From contig JABSQY010000024.1 of the NCBI GenBank assembly GCA_013215525.1, forward strand, positions 1 through 20,899: a stretch of DNA of 20,899 nucleotides. Reading direction: 5' to 3'. Of this stretch, positions 12,890-20,899 are shown one piece after another. The position numbers were made by a program, and so were the translations under genes. Numbering within the stretch: position 1 is the first letter of the stretch; every line of letters begins with the position of its first letter. This DNA is from Nanoarchaeales archaeon (lineage in GTDB: Archaea > Nanobdellota > Nanobdellia > Woesearchaeales > UBA583). The notes under the pieces are model-generated. The model was not told where the DNA came from, did not search any database, and was given only the letters and a program-made list of their open reading frames with translations.

Positions 12890-14674
12890 CTATTTCCCCC
12901 AAAGAGTATTCTCAACACGCATAACATCAGCAATATCAGCAAGACACTTACGCTCATCAGAAGATAATAATTCTTTATTATCCTTAAGCTTACGAAAATT
13001 CTCCTCACCCATAAAAGTAAGAAAAACAGTCCCTTCTTCTGCATTCTTTCCGATTACTACATCATCCATAGAAACAGCAGCCTGCTTTTCAAACTCCAAT
13101 TTAGAAAGAGTCTCATCTCTATCTTTAATAGTTTTAATAGAACCAACTCTTTTCCCTTCCTTTGTCATCAAAGAAACATTTGGAATACAACTCCCTCCTT
13201 GAACTTCAACACCAACAACAGCTGGACCTGAAACTCTAAAAATACAATTAGGTAAAATCTTAATCTTAAACGGCATAGTTAATTCTGATAAAATTTGTCT
13301 ATCAATCTCTTTTTGTTTATTCTTTAACCATTCAGCAGATTCTTCAATTAATTTATATATAATATCATGAGAAAAAATTGTAACACCAGACTCCTCAGCC
13401 ATCTTCTCTAAAACTGGATCTATCTTTTGTGAAAAATTTAAAATTAATGCATTTTTAGGATTATGTTTTAAATCTGCACCAGCATCCATAACATCCATCT
13501 TTGTAACTTTACCAACTTCAGCTTTTCGCAGAGGAATATTATGCTCTTCTAAAATAAAAGATAAAGCTTCAAGACTTCCTAAAGTATCAGCTTTAACTAA
13601 AATTCCTTGTTCATGAATTACAATATTTGAATCAGTAATCTCTTTTTCTAAAGATTCAACAAATTCATCAATAACACTTTGTTTTTCATTCTTTCTAACT
13701 GCAATAATTGGCATACCAGCTTGTAATTCTCCAAAATCAGGACACGCTAATTTAACTCCACTCGCTGCTTGTTGCTCTGGGATTGTTTTAAACTTAGTTG
13801 CAGAATCACGAATTTCTTTCATCTCACCTGGTTTTAAAATAGATTTAAGTTTAGACTTTTGAACTCCATCAATTGATAATGCAAGAACTGTATCCCCTTG
13901 TTTAATAACTCCATCATACAAAATCACATCAATAGTTTTCCCTAAACCTGGATAATCTTTAACCTCAAGTATTACACCTTTTGCAATATTTTCATTTTCA
14001 ATAGTTAATTTTTTCTCCATATACTTTTGAGTTAAACCAACAAGTGTAGTAATTAATTCTGTAATCCCTTCCCCAGTTTTAGCTGAAATAGGAACAATTG
14101 CAACTTGTTTTGTAAAATCTGAAACTCTATCATATCTATCAGCTTCAAGACCAAACTTTGCAATTTCTCCAACAACATTGTACACATACTCTTCAAACTT
14201 GTAAACTAATTCTTGTCTTTGAGAATTAATATTATCAAGTAATTTTTTATCAGGTTGAGAATTCCATAAAGGAATTCTATCAATTTTATTAGCAGCTACA
14301 ATAAAAGGTGTATTCATAGATTTTAAAATCTCAATTGCTTCAATAGTTTGAGGTTTAAACCCTTCAGTAATATCTACAATTAAAATTCCAATATCAGAAA
14401 TACTTCCACCTCTTTTTCTAAGTGATGTAAAAGCTTTGTGACCTGGCGTATCAATAAATAATAAACCTGGAATTTTAATCATGTTAGCAGGAATTGCACC
14501 TTTCACAGTTTTAATTAAATCTTTCTTTGGAACTTCAGTTGCCCCAATATGTTGAGTAATCCCACCAGCTTCTTTATCTGTAATTTTACTTCGTCTAATA
14601 AAATCCAATAAAGATGTTTTACCGTGATCTACGTGTCCTAATACTGAAATAATTGGTTGTCTCATAAAGCTCAT
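12890..14674 (-). CDS. infB: Translation initiation factor aIF5B (archaeal IF-2)
   Basis: A 594-aa GTPase that promotes ribosomal subunit joining. The G-domain motifs are complete: GHVDHGKT (13-20), GGITQHIG (G2, T40), DTPGH (75-79), NKID (129-132) and SAK (197-199). The beta-barrel domains II to IV follow, to LWGK at the C-terminus. The length is normal for aIF5B, and the G1 site, a frequent intein position in archaea, is uninterrupted. The start is ambiguous. The TATA box at 14693-14698 lies only 21 bases before the ATG at 14674 but 30 before the ATG at 14665 (MRQPIISVLGHVDHGKT), which is also the more usual family start. A hairpin terminator follows the stop, facing structured RNA copy 1. 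Confidence 0.95.
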   Translation of the reverse strand: MSFMRQPIISVLGHVDHGKTSLLDFIRRSKITDKEAGGITQHIGATEVPKKDLIKTVKGAIPANMIKIPGLLFIDTPGHKAFTSLRKRGGSISDIGILIVDITEGFKPQTIEAIEILKSMNTPFIVAANKIDRIPLWNSQPDKKLLDNINSQRQELVYKFEEYVYNVVGEIAKFGLEADRYDRVSDFTKQVAIVPISAKTGEGITELITTLVGLTQKYMEKKLTIENENIAKGVILEVKDYPGLGKTIDVILYDGVIKQGDTVLALSIDGVQKSKLKSILKPGEMKEIRDSATKFKTIPEQQAASGVKLACPDFGELQAGMPIIAVRKNEKQSVIDEFVESLEKEITDSNIVIHEQGILVKADTLGSLEALSFILEEHNIPLRKAEVGKVTKMDVMDAGADLKHNPKNALILNFSQKIDPVLEKMAEESGVTIFSHDIIYKLIEESAEWLKNKQKEIDRQILSELTMPFKIKILPNCIFRVSGPAVVGVEVQGGSCIPNVSLMTKEGKRVGSIKTIKDRDETLSKLEFEKQAAVSMDDVVIGKNAEEGTVFLTFMGEENFRKLKDNKELLSSDERKCLADIADVMRVENTLWGK

Positions 14675-14692
14675 TTTTTATTTTTACCCCGA

Positions 14693-14698
14693 TATAAA
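14693..14698 (-). promoter_or_regulatory. TATA box of infB
   Basis: tataaa on the plus strand at 14693-14698 (TTTATA on the minus strand). The 178-base gap up to the divergent Nudix gene also holds that gene's box, tttataaa at 14824-14831, 25 bases before the ATG at 14853. Confidence 0.5.
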
Positions 14699-14852
14699 TG
14701 GAAAAATCAATAATGAGTTCCAAAAATTTTTTGAATTTTTGATATTCATTTTTTATTTGTCCTCGTGTTTTGAAAAATATGTGAATTTTTCAGAAATATC
14801 TAATAAATATTAATCAAAAAAGGTTTATAAATATAAGTAACCATAAACAAAT

Positions 14853-15344
14853 ATGGAAATAATTGACATAGTAGATTTAAATGATAAAGTAATCAAATCA
14901 ATTGATGAAAACAAAAGAGATAAACTAAAAGATATATGTAGAGCATCAATAATTATAATTAAAAACTCACAAGATAAATACTTATTACAACTAAGAGCAG
15001 CACACGATAAATCATACTCTAACTGTTGGGATTTCAGTGCAGCAGGAGGAGTAAATACAAATGAAACATATTTGGATGGCGCTAATAGAGAACTATTTGA
15101 AGAAATAGGAATTAAAACAAACTTAACTTTTTTAATAAAAGAATTATATCAATATAAAGATAAAAGTAGAGAATTTATGTCAATTTATACTGGAACATAT
15201 AACGGAGAATTTAATCTAAATTCAAACGAAGTAGAATCAGTTAAGTTTTTTTCATTAGAACAAATTAAGCAAATGATTCAAAACAATCAGGGTAAAATAC
15301 ATCCACAATGTTCATACGTATTTGAAAAATATTATATTAAATAA
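14853..15344 (+). CDS. Nudix hydrolase (YfcD/IDI-like subgroup)
   Basis: A 163-aa protein with a canonical Nudix box at residues 65-87 (Gx5Ex7REUxEExGU: GGVNTNETYLDGANRELFEE and on to IGI). The N-terminus EIIDIVDLNDKVIKS and the lLQLRAAHDKSYSNCWDFSA segment before the box resemble the YfcD/IDI-like group, which shares its fold with IPP isomerase. The isomerase Cys and Glu residues are absent, so this should be a diphosphate hydrolase of unknown substrate. A TATA box at 14824-14831 gives a leaderless start. The PAP2 gene follows 38 bases later. Confidence 0.88.
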   Translation: MEIIDIVDLNDKVIKSIDENKRDKLKDICRASIIIIKNSQDKYLLQLRAAHDKSYSNCWDFSAAGGVNTNETYLDGANRELFEEIGIKTNLTFLIKELYQYKDKSREFMSIYTGTYNGEFNLNSNEVESVKFFSLEQIKQMIQNNQGKIHPQCSYVFEKYYIK

Positions 15345-15382
15345 AGACAAACAAATAAAAAGTATAAAGAGAAATTTAAATT

Positions 15383-15829
15383 ATGAAACTACCAACAGCA
15401 CTAATAAATGATTTCTTCAACCACATCTCAGCACTAGGTTCAAAAGAAATAACAATCCTAATACCTATCTTTTTTTTTTTAATAAATGAAAACTTACTAG
15501 CAACCAAAATAATAATCGGAATAATTATAATATATGTAATTGGAATTCCGATAAGACTATTATACAAAAAAGAAAGACCATATAAAAAACCAAGAAACAA
15601 TGTATATGAAATAATGGAAGCAAACTCTTTCCCATCAATGCACGCAGCAAGAAGCACACTACTAATAATAATACTAATACAATATTTTCAATACGAAATT
15701 AAAATAAGTTTATTCTTTTTAGTATTATATGTATTAATTTTAATAGCAAGATTATATAAAAAAAGACATTATGTAATTGACATTATATGTGGAATAATTT
15801 TAGGAATCATTCCATTTATATTTTTATAG
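15383..15829 (+). CDS. PAP2-family membrane phosphatase
   Basis: A 148-aa integral membrane protein with about four or five helices. The three PAP2 phosphatase motifs are present in short form: RLLYKKERP (R58-x6-R65-P, where the first basic residue is usually Lys), FPSMHAAR (H87, in place of PSGH) and ARLYKKRHYVID (R123-x5-H129-x3-D133). Family members remove phosphate from lipid phosphates, including phosphatidic acid and undecaprenyl diphosphate. In an archaeon a polyprenyl (di)phosphate or archaeal lipid phosphate is a plausible substrate, given the IPP isomerase nearby. It is shorter than most PAP2 proteins, missing one or two N-terminal helices. Confidence 0.82.
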   Translation: MKLPTALINDFFNHISALGSKEITILIPIFFFLINENLLATKIIIGIIIIYVIGIPIRLLYKKERPYKKPRNNVYEIMEANSFPSMHAARSTLLIIILIQYFQYEIKISLFFLVLYVLILIARLYKKRHYVIDIICGIILGIIPFIFL

Positions 15830-15858
15830 TTTTTAAATATTTTAATTTTAAAAACCTC

Positions 15859-15907
15859 CAACAACCATTGTGTTGATGTGAGAATCAATTTATTGTTACA
15901 TTGTAAC
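15859..15907. other. Two small hairpins between convergent PAP2 and UMP kinase genes
   Basis: CAACA/TGTTG (15859-15863 with 15871-15875) and GTTAC/GTAAC (15895-15899 with 15903-15907, loop ATT) form short stems in the 109-base convergent gap. They are probably part of the 3' ends of the PAP2 transcript. Nothing else was seen in this gap. Confidence 0.3.
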
Positions 15908-15934
15908 GAAAATGAAATAAAAATAAAGAAATAA

Positions 15935-15957
15935 AAAATTAATCTTCGATTAATTTT
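15935..15957 (-). terminator. Hairpin overlapping the UMP kinase stop codon
   Basis: 15935-15944 and 15948-15957 are perfect 10-bp reverse complements around a three-base loop. They enclose the last codons and the stop (15939-15941). T-rich sequence follows on the minus strand, as expected of an intrinsic terminator. Confidence 0.6.
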
Positions 15958-16655
15958 GTTTTGATATCATTAGCAATAACAGTTCCAGAAATTTTCTTCC
16001 CATCAAGAAAATTATTTAATTCTCCTAATTTTGTTCCAAGAATCATACCAACACGTAAATCATTCTCGTCAGCAAGCTTTGCAGCAATAGGATCAATTGG
16101 TGCAGACATACCAGGGTCCCATTCCTTTGGAACTAAATCTCTATAATCTTTCCAAGTAATTGATTCATACTTTTTAGCATCAGCACTTAAACGAGGATCT
16201 TCAGTGTACACATTTTCTGTATTTGATAAATTCACAATAGATGTTGCACCAAATTTTTTAGCCATTAAAACTGTGTCGTAATCTGAAGAAAATCCAGGTT
16301 TCCAACCAGCACCAATTAAAATTTTTTCTGAAAAATCAATATCTACTAAATCTTTCTCATAATCTTTAATAACACGAGGATGCGCCCACAGTTTAAAGAC
16401 TGTACGTAATAAATGTGCATTAATACGTGTCGCATGGATACCAATCCAGTCCTTTTCTTCATTATCTAATCCAGACACAACAGCAGCAGAAGTTTGGTAC
16501 TTTCTAGCAGTCTTTCCACCACCAGCAATAAGGACAAATCTATCTCCTTTCTCAATTCTTTTAATAATAAATTGTTTAAACACTGACAAAAAATCAGTAT
16601 CAATCTCTTCAGGAACAATTAAACTCCCTCCAACAGCAATAACATATAAACTCAT
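15939..16655 (-). CDS. pyrH: Uridylate kinase (UMP kinase), archaeal type
   Basis: A 238-aa amino-acid-kinase-fold enzyme that phosphorylates UMP to UDP in pyrimidine nucleotide synthesis. Motifs are VGGSLIVP (8-15) and AGGGKTARKY (44-53) for phosphate and nucleotide binding. GAGWKPGFSSDYDTVLMAK (115-133) covers the UMP site. NLSNTENVYTEDP (142-154) and WDPGMSAPIDPIAAKLA (179-195) belong to the C-terminal ATP-binding part. It is closer to the archaeal branch than to bacterial PyrH and lacks a C-terminal regulatory extension. A TATA box tttaaata at 16678-16685 is 26 bases before the ATG. The gene is divergent from structured RNA copy 2. Confidence 0.9.
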   Translation of the reverse strand: MSLYVIAVGGSLIVPEEIDTDFLSVFKQFIIKRIEKGDRFVLIAGGGKTARKYQTSAAVVSGLDNEEKDWIGIHATRINAHLLRTVFKLWAHPRVIKDYEKDLVDIDFSEKILIGAGWKPGFSSDYDTVLMAKKFGATSIVNLSNTENVYTEDPRLSADAKKYESITWKDYRDLVPKEWDPGMSAPIDPIAAKLADENDLRVGMILGTKLGELNNFLDGKKISGTVIANDIKTKLIED

Positions 16656-16722
16656 AACTAAAAAAACAAAAAAAGACTTTAAATAAAAGTGTAACTAAGA
16701 CCAGTCACAAAAAAATTAAAAT

Positions 16723-16743
16723 AAATAAAAAAAAGTATAAAAA
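16723..16743 (+). promoter_or_regulatory. Promoter element of structured RNA copy 2
   Basis: AAATAAAAAAAAGT (16723-16736) is identical to the element before copy 1 and runs into tataaaaa at 16736-16743. With the window's usual spacing, transcription would start near 16765, just before the conserved GTCTGAAC. Confidence 0.55.
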
Positions 16744-16764
16744 GAAAAACAATCCTTGAAACAA

Positions 16765-16884
16765 AAAGGTCTGAACTTAGGAGGATTTTTTATCAAGGTG
16801 CTGATTTTTTTGGTCGAGGTAGAATCTATATCTCCTCGACCTAAAAAAAATCAGTGCATTGATGAAAAAGCATCCGTTTTAAAG
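16765..16884 (+). ncRNA. Structured RNA copy 2 (novel two-member family)
   Basis: The second member of the family. The 5' block 16769-16790 is identical to copy 1 over 22 bases. The loop AGAATCTATATCT is at 16821-16833 and the 3' block GCATCCGT at 16870-16877. The arms have different sequences but still pair: GGTCGAGG (16812-16819) with CCTCGACC (16834-16841), then a T-run with an A-run, CTGA with TCAG, GTGC with GTGC (tandem G-U), and ATCAA with TTGAT. An outer ttgaaac (16756-16762) with gttttaa (16876-16882) may extend the stem or be promoter DNA. A 60-codon TTG-initiated frame across this region is not shared with copy 1. The RNA lies between UMP kinase and the surface-protein gene. The function is unknown. 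Confidence 0.75.
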
Positions 16885-16908
16885 CAATCCTATAGTAACA
16901 TAAAAAAC

Positions 16909-16923
16909 ATTCGTAAAACGAAT
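16909..16923 (-). terminator. Terminator hairpin of the large surface-protein gene
   Basis: attcgt (16909-16914) and acgaat (16918-16923) form a 6-bp hairpin with loop AAA, eight bases after the stop at 16931. On the minus strand it is followed by GTTTTTTATG. The layout is the same as the infB terminator. Confidence 0.5.
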
Positions 16924-16930
16924 ACTATAC

Positions 16931-19900
16931 TTAATTGATAACAATATCAACTATTGTATTTAGTACTCGTCGATACATAACAATAAAAACATTCGAATCT
17001 TCTTGATTACCAAACTCATCTTCCGCACGTAACTTAATCTCTAACTCAACCTCATCACGTCCAGCCAAAAACTCACCTAACTCAACATCAATCACATTAA
17101 TACTAGAATCAAACTCCCCAAGTAAAATTTCCTCATTATTAACAACTAATACAACATTAGAAGTTTTTGAAACATCCCCAAGTACACTAATCAAATTAGA
17201 ATCTAAATAATAACTACTTAAAACATTATATACATTATCTCCATACACATCATCCAAACTAATAGATAATAAATTTAAATCTAAAACAACAATCTCAATT
17301 GAATCAGAATACTCTTCACCAGACTCAGTTTTAATTGTAACATCAACATCATTAACTCCAACATTTAATTGCGAATCGCACACAAAATTAAATTCATCAA
17401 ACTCGCAACTTCCATAAGAAGAAACTACTGTTACAACTTTCTCAGAAGAGATAAACTGACCTGAAACAAATGAACTTGTATAATCTATAAATTTATCAGT
17501 TCCAGTAAAATAAAATATCAAATCATCATCTTTTAATAAACTATCAAAATTACCATTATAAACTCTTGAAAAAGAATTTCCAAAACTATCAACAACTGTA
17601 ACCTTATCTCCACTCTCAACTAAATCAATCTCATTACAAAATTCATTTAAATTACAAGAATCACCAACACCTACAATCACATCATTAACTAAAATTTCTG
17701 CAACCTCAGATAAAGTTCCTAGCGCAACTATTTTATCTTCAAAAAAATAAATCTCAGGTCTTAAACCATCAACTGAAATTGTAGATTTATATTCAAACTC
17801 GTTTAAAGTTTCTTTCTCTCCATTTAAATTTAAGTTTCGTAACCCAGAACGTTGAGCAGATACTAAACCAAAACTTTGTGACAAAACTTGTTTAGAATAA
17901 ATACCATCATAACTATTTGTAAACATTAAAATATCTGGATTAAAATTTGAAACTGAACCTTTAAAAAAATCATCACCTTCATTTAAAAATTGTAAATCAA
18001 CATTTCCAGAATCAACACCAACACCTGCAAAATTTAAACTTAATTGATTTCCTAAATAATCAGAACCAGAAATAAATAATTTTGAATTAGATTCAAGCGA
18101 CACATGATTCTCAAAATAATTTCCAAACCTTTTTCCTGAATTAGAATTAATCTCAAAACTATTCCAATCGAAATAATCACTATGTACAATTCCAGACACA
18201 ACAAGAGTTTCTCCACTACTTAAAATTGGTTTAGTAATAAAATCAATTTCAATAGAAGGCTCCATCACAACATTATAACTAAAAGTTTGTGAAATTTTAT
18301 TTCTATCAATATCAATAAATACAAACTCAAACTCACCTGATTCCTCATTAATCTTAACATCTAAATCAATTGAATTATCTCTATTAATTAAATAATTTGT
18401 TTGATCTTCAGAATCTAGATAAATATTTTCAAAAGCAATATTTTTACTAGGAATTAAAGTTAATCTTTGATTTCCTAATTCTTTAAAAAAAATTTTATTC
18501 CCTAAAACTGCTCCACCATCAACTTCAATGAAATCAATGTTTAAACTATTATCAATGATTTTAAAACTACCAAAAACTTCTTTAAAATTTCCTGCTAAAT
18601 CGTAAACTAAAACACTATAACTAAAATCTCCAAAATTTAAATTTTCAGTTTTGTAAACAAAATAATTTCCATAAACATCTAAATCATTATTAGAAACAAT
18701 TACAGAATTTAATTTGAAAACTGTTTTTGAAATATCAAAACCAAATTCATCGGAAACTTCAAAAATAAATTTCTTTAACTGTGAACTCTCATCTGAAGAT
18801 GTAACAATAATATTAGGTTTAACATTATCATAATAAATTAATTTCTCAATATACTCCCCATCTGCGCCAGCCAAATAAATATAATTTTGACCATATTTTA
18901 AACCATTTAAATTAAACTCAACATTTCCATTTGAAGTTTTCTGTGTTGATTTGAATTGACCATTTAAATAAATATCAAAATTTAAATCAAAATTTGAACC
19001 TATCTTTAAATTCACACTTTGAGTTGATACAAACTTTTGAACTTCAAAATTTGTAAATGAAAACTTTTCAGATACATAAGTTACAGAAAATGATTTAGTA
19101 ATACCACCTGACAAAACTTCAATTGTATTTAAACCTGAATTTAAATTAACAAATCCTCCAAAATTTCCAACTTCATCAGACACTACAGGATTTCCAGAAA
19201 TAAAAACTCTTGAATTAGGAGCTCCAATATTCCCAGATACATAAATATTTCGTTTCATTGTAACAGTACCTACAATTTCATTTAAAAAATTATTATCATC
19301 TAAATTAATAACTGTAATAAATGGTTTAAAATTAATAACAGCATTAGTCTTTGAAACAATAACTCTTTCAACAAAATCAGAAACTAAACCATTATTCCCA
19401 ACTACTGCAAACTTAAAAAAATTAATTCCATTACCTAAATTTAAATCTAATCTAAAAGTATAATCTGCTAAAACAGATTCTCTTTTAATAACAGTTCCAA
19501 ACTTATCTGCAACAATAATCTCTGAACCAAATAAAGCAGTTCCCAAAACTTCAACACTATTTTGTTCAGTATCTAAATTCATAGCAATTACTGGTAAATT
19601 TGGTTTTAAATTATCAAATAAAAATTCTTTAGTATAAAAGAAATCTTTCCCAGCTTTATTTGTAGCAATTACATCAACAACATACACAGCAGGTTTTGTA
19701 AAAGGATTAATATTATATGCGATTTTATTATCATAATCAACATCTAATCTAATAGTATTTTTAGAATTAGAACTATCATAAATCGACACCTCAAATGAAT
19801 CTACATCCGAAGATTCAATAAAGTTTAAATTAAAAGAATTGAACGGACTTGTAAAGATTTCACAACTATCATCTCTTGAAGTATAAGAGCAATCAGCGTA

Positions 19901-20068
19901 CACATAACTACTAAAAAATAAGCTTCCAATTAAAATTGAAATAATAAATTTTATATTCTGTCCTACAAAAAGATTTTTAAAAAATGTGGACATAATGCGC
20001 CGAACTACATTTATCTTGGAAACTTGTTTCCAAATAATTTTGTTGTTCACTGTGTTTAGGTTTTTCAT
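16931..20068 (-). CDS. Large secreted surface protein with Ig-like repeats
   Basis: A 1045-aa protein. After a basic N-terminal extension (1-39), a hydrophobic segment (about 40-57, KFIISILIGSLFFSSYVY) ends with ADC, a likely signal-peptide cleavage after A58. The rest is beta-rich, built of successive Ig-like/GlucB-like modules of about 80-100 residues with phrases such as SVEVLGTALFGSEIIVADK and RVFISGNPVVSDEVGNFGG. It has few Cys (C60, C69 and three or four towards the C-terminus). No C-terminal membrane anchor or sorting signal is visible. It is acidic, as usual for archaeal S-layer or adhesin-type proteins. The ATG at 20068 is favoured over an internal ATG at 19993 because a TATA box lies 26 bases upstream. 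Ligand unknown; an S-layer-associated or cell-contact role is an inference. Confidence 0.75.
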   Translation of the reverse strand: MKNLNTVNNKIIWKQVSKINVVRRIMSTFFKNLFVGQNIKFIISILIGSLFFSSYVYADCSYTSRDDSCEIFTSPFNSFNLNFIESSDVDSFEVSIYDSSNSKNTIRLDVDYDNKIAYNINPFTKPAVYVVDVIATNKAGKDFFYTKEFLFDNLKPNLPVIAMNLDTEQNSVEVLGTALFGSEIIVADKFGTVIKRESVLADYTFRLDLNLGNGINFFKFAVVGNNGLVSDFVERVIVSKTNAVINFKPFITVINLDDNNFLNEIVGTVTMKRNIYVSGNIGAPNSRVFISGNPVVSDEVGNFGGFVNLNSGLNTIEVLSGGITKSFSVTYVSEKFSFTNFEVQKFVSTQSVNLKIGSNFDLNFDIYLNGQFKSTQKTSNGNVEFNLNGLKYGQNYIYLAGADGEYIEKLIYYDNVKPNIIVTSSDESSQLKKFIFEVSDEFGFDISKTVFKLNSVIVSNNDLDVYGNYFVYKTENLNFGDFSYSVLVYDLAGNFKEVFGSFKIIDNSLNIDFIEVDGGAVLGNKIFFKELGNQRLTLIPSKNIAFENIYLDSEDQTNYLINRDNSIDLDVKINEESGEFEFVFIDIDRNKISQTFSYNVVMEPSIEIDFITKPILSSGETLVVSGIVHSDYFDWNSFEINSNSGKRFGNYFENHVSLESNSKLFISGSDYLGNQLSLNFAGVGVDSGNVDLQFLNEGDDFFKGSVSNFNPDILMFTNSYDGIYSKQVLSQSFGLVSAQRSGLRNLNLNGEKETLNEFEYKSTISVDGLRPEIYFFEDKIVALGTLSEVAEILVNDVIVGVGDSCNLNEFCNEIDLVESGDKVTVVDSFGNSFSRVYNGNFDSLLKDDDLIFYFTGTDKFIDYTSSFVSGQFISSEKVVTVVSSYGSCEFDEFNFVCDSQLNVGVNDVDVTIKTESGEEYSDSIEIVVLDLNLLSISLDDVYGDNVYNVLSSYYLDSNLISVLGDVSKTSNVVLVVNNEEILLGEFDSSINVIDVELGEFLAGRDEVELEIKLRAEDEFGNQEDSNVFIVMYRRVLNTIVDIVIN

Positions 20069-20090
20069 AACTATTTCATAAAAAAATCAT

Positions 20091-20098
20091 TTAAATAT
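20091..20098 (-). promoter_or_regulatory. TATA box of the surface-protein gene
   Basis: ttaaatat on the plus strand (ATATTTAA on the minus strand) is centred 26 bases before the ATG at 20068, which supports the long N-terminal form of the protein. Confidence 0.5.
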
Positions 20099-20143
20099 CT
20101 TTGTCATAATTAGTTTGAATAAAAATAAATTAATAATATTAAA

Positions 20144-20857
20144 TTAAAGTTTTTTATACCAACAATAGTCTTTTTTATCTAGCTTATACCCTGAATTATC
20201 TGCATAAACATCATACTTTTCTTCAATTTTTTTTTTCATTTCTTCTGAATCAACTTTATCACAATAGGGACTACAATAAACAGATTTTGAACCAACAATT
20301 GAGATTAAATTAAAATTATTATTTTTTGCCCAAATTTCAACAATTTTAATTCCTAATCCTTGTAAATCTAAATATTTATTGAAAATATTTCCTTCAACTC
20401 CTTGAATCTGTTTAATAAAAATTTCAGTTTCTGATAAAATGTCAAAACCTATAATCATTAATAATTTTTCTTTTTTAAAAATAAACAAACTAAATTCTCC
20501 CTCTCCATATACTTTAGTCGTAAATATAAAATATCTTGTAATTCTATCCCAATCTCTACTAGAGCCCATCAAATTAGTTAATTCAAAATAAAAATCATTA
20601 TTAGATAAATCTTTAAGAGAATTAAAATTTTTATCAAACATTAAGTTTTTTCCAATCATATTAACATCAATATTATTTAACTTGATTTTTTTTCTTAAAT
20701 AATAATGTTTTTTAAAAATTTCACCATATCCAATAATCGATTTATGTGAAATTGGAGAAAATTTTTCAAATTTATTATTAGAAATTATATATTTATAACT
20801 TTTTAAACAGTTTAATAATAAATCGACATCATACCCTAAATGTGTAAAAAACAACAT
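20144..20857 (-). CDS. Hypothetical protein, possible GNAT-like acyltransferase
   Basis: A 237-aa soluble protein. The C-terminal half has an alpha/beta pattern that recalls the acetyltransferase fold. A beta-hairpin (LLMIIGFDILSETEIFIKQIQG) is followed by a helix (LGIKIVEIWAKNNNF), a strand (NLISIVGS) and a late NSGYKLDKKDYCWYKKL, similar to the ending of GNAT domains. The acetyl-CoA loop is not clear, so this is only a suggestion. The N-terminal 90 residues are Lys/Asn-rich and unrecognised. TATA-like boxes lie at about 20872-20880 and 20889-20896; the second fits the ATG at 20857 better. The gene lies 75 bases upstream of the surface-protein gene on the same strand. Confidence 0.5.
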   Translation of the reverse strand: MLFFTHLGYDVDLLLNCLKSYKYIISNNKFEKFSPISHKSIIGYGEIFKKHYYLRKKIKLNNIDVNMIGKNLMFDKNFNSLKDLSNNDFYFELTNLMGSSRDWDRITRYFIFTTKVYGEGEFSLFIFKKEKLLMIIGFDILSETEIFIKQIQGVEGNIFNKYLDLQGLGIKIVEIWAKNNNFNLISIVGSKSVYCSPYCDKVDSEEMKKKIEEKYDVYADNSGYKLDKKDYCWYKKL

Positions 20858-20899
20858 ATAATTTTTTGAAACTTTTATAAAATCCTCAAATATAGATAA

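Noticed and set aside
12820..13044. Short frame on the minus strand at the 3' end of infB
   Set aside because: It overlaps infB in another frame and crosses its terminator hairpin.
15376..15657. 93-codon antisense frame over the PAP2 gene
   Set aside because: Hydrophobic mirror of a membrane protein; the sense strand carries the PAP2 motifs.
16859..16866. Box C-like TTGATGAA in structured RNA copy 2, with CTGA as box D
   Set aside because: The element is inside a paired arm and is not present in copy 1, and the CTGA lies upstream of it, so a box C/D guide RNA is not supported.
16756..16938. A 60-codon plus-strand frame starting at TTG over structured RNA copy 2
   Set aside because: The matching frame is absent from copy 1, it crosses the paired arms and a terminator hairpin, and the conservation pattern is that of RNA rather than protein.
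1..20899. CRISPR array, transposase or prophage genes
   Set aside because: No spaced direct repeats, transposase motifs or phage structural genes were seen in any frame.

Overview
The window is very AT-rich DNA that reads as the chromosome of an archaeon, most likely a small-genome DPANN lineage (Pacearchaeota/Woesearchaeota-like). That placement is an inference from gene content. The informational genes are archaeal: the PCNA sliding clamp, a Zn-finger replication protein A, aIF5B (infB), an archaeal-type UMP kinase, an Mre11-like nuclease and a DUF2072/COG3364-like Zn-ribbon protein. DnaJ, PrxQ and type I IPP isomerase are of bacterial type. Most first genes have a TATA-like box centred about 24-29 bases before the ATG, so most transcripts should be leaderless. 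No rRNA, tRNA, CRISPR array or insertion sequence was recognised.

Layout. 1-1977 (minus): a gene cut by the window edge, an Mre11-family nuclease and a small secreted Cys-containing protein. 2117-2170 is a decayed copy of the start of the Mre11 gene. 2282-3005: a 66-aa ORF converging on a PrxQ peroxiredoxin. 3090-6738 (plus): PCNA, a three-gene operon (Zn-ribbon, four-TM protein, helical protein) and RPA. 6783-6857: three tandem hairpins with their own promoter-like box. 6946-9487: a membrane protein (minus), dnaJ plus a DUF504-like gene, and a deoxyribosyltransferase-like gene. 9497-11281 (minus): a kinase-fold protein and a membrane-anchored beta-propeller carrying the active-site pattern of peptidylglycine amidating lyase (PAL). 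11347-12631 (plus): type I IPP isomerase and an SGNH hydrolase. 12890-14674 (minus): infB. 14853-15829 (plus): a Nudix hydrolase and a PAP2 phosphatase. 15939-20857 (minus): UMP kinase, a 1045-aa Ig-like surface protein and a possible acyltransferase.

The most notable content is a pair of related, apparently undescribed structured RNAs at about 12675-12800 and 16765-16884. They share an identical 22-base 5' block containing AGGAGG, an identical 13-base apical loop (AGAATCTATATCT) and a conserved 3' block (GCATCCGT). The long hairpin arms joining these blocks differ in sequence between copies yet pair in both. G-U pairs fix the plus strand as the sense strand, and both copies share an upstream 14-base promoter element. 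Other notable features are hairpins overlapping or following many stop codons, including a perfect 36-bp palindrome covering the stops of two convergent genes, and stop-start junctions of the form TAA-(A)n-ATG.

Functionally the window mixes replication and repair (PCNA, RPA, Mre11-like), translation initiation, pyrimidine and isoprenoid precursor metabolism (UMP kinase, IPP isomerase), protein folding and redox (DnaJ, PrxQ), and a secreted or envelope set (surface protein, PAL-like protein, PAP2, small exported protein).
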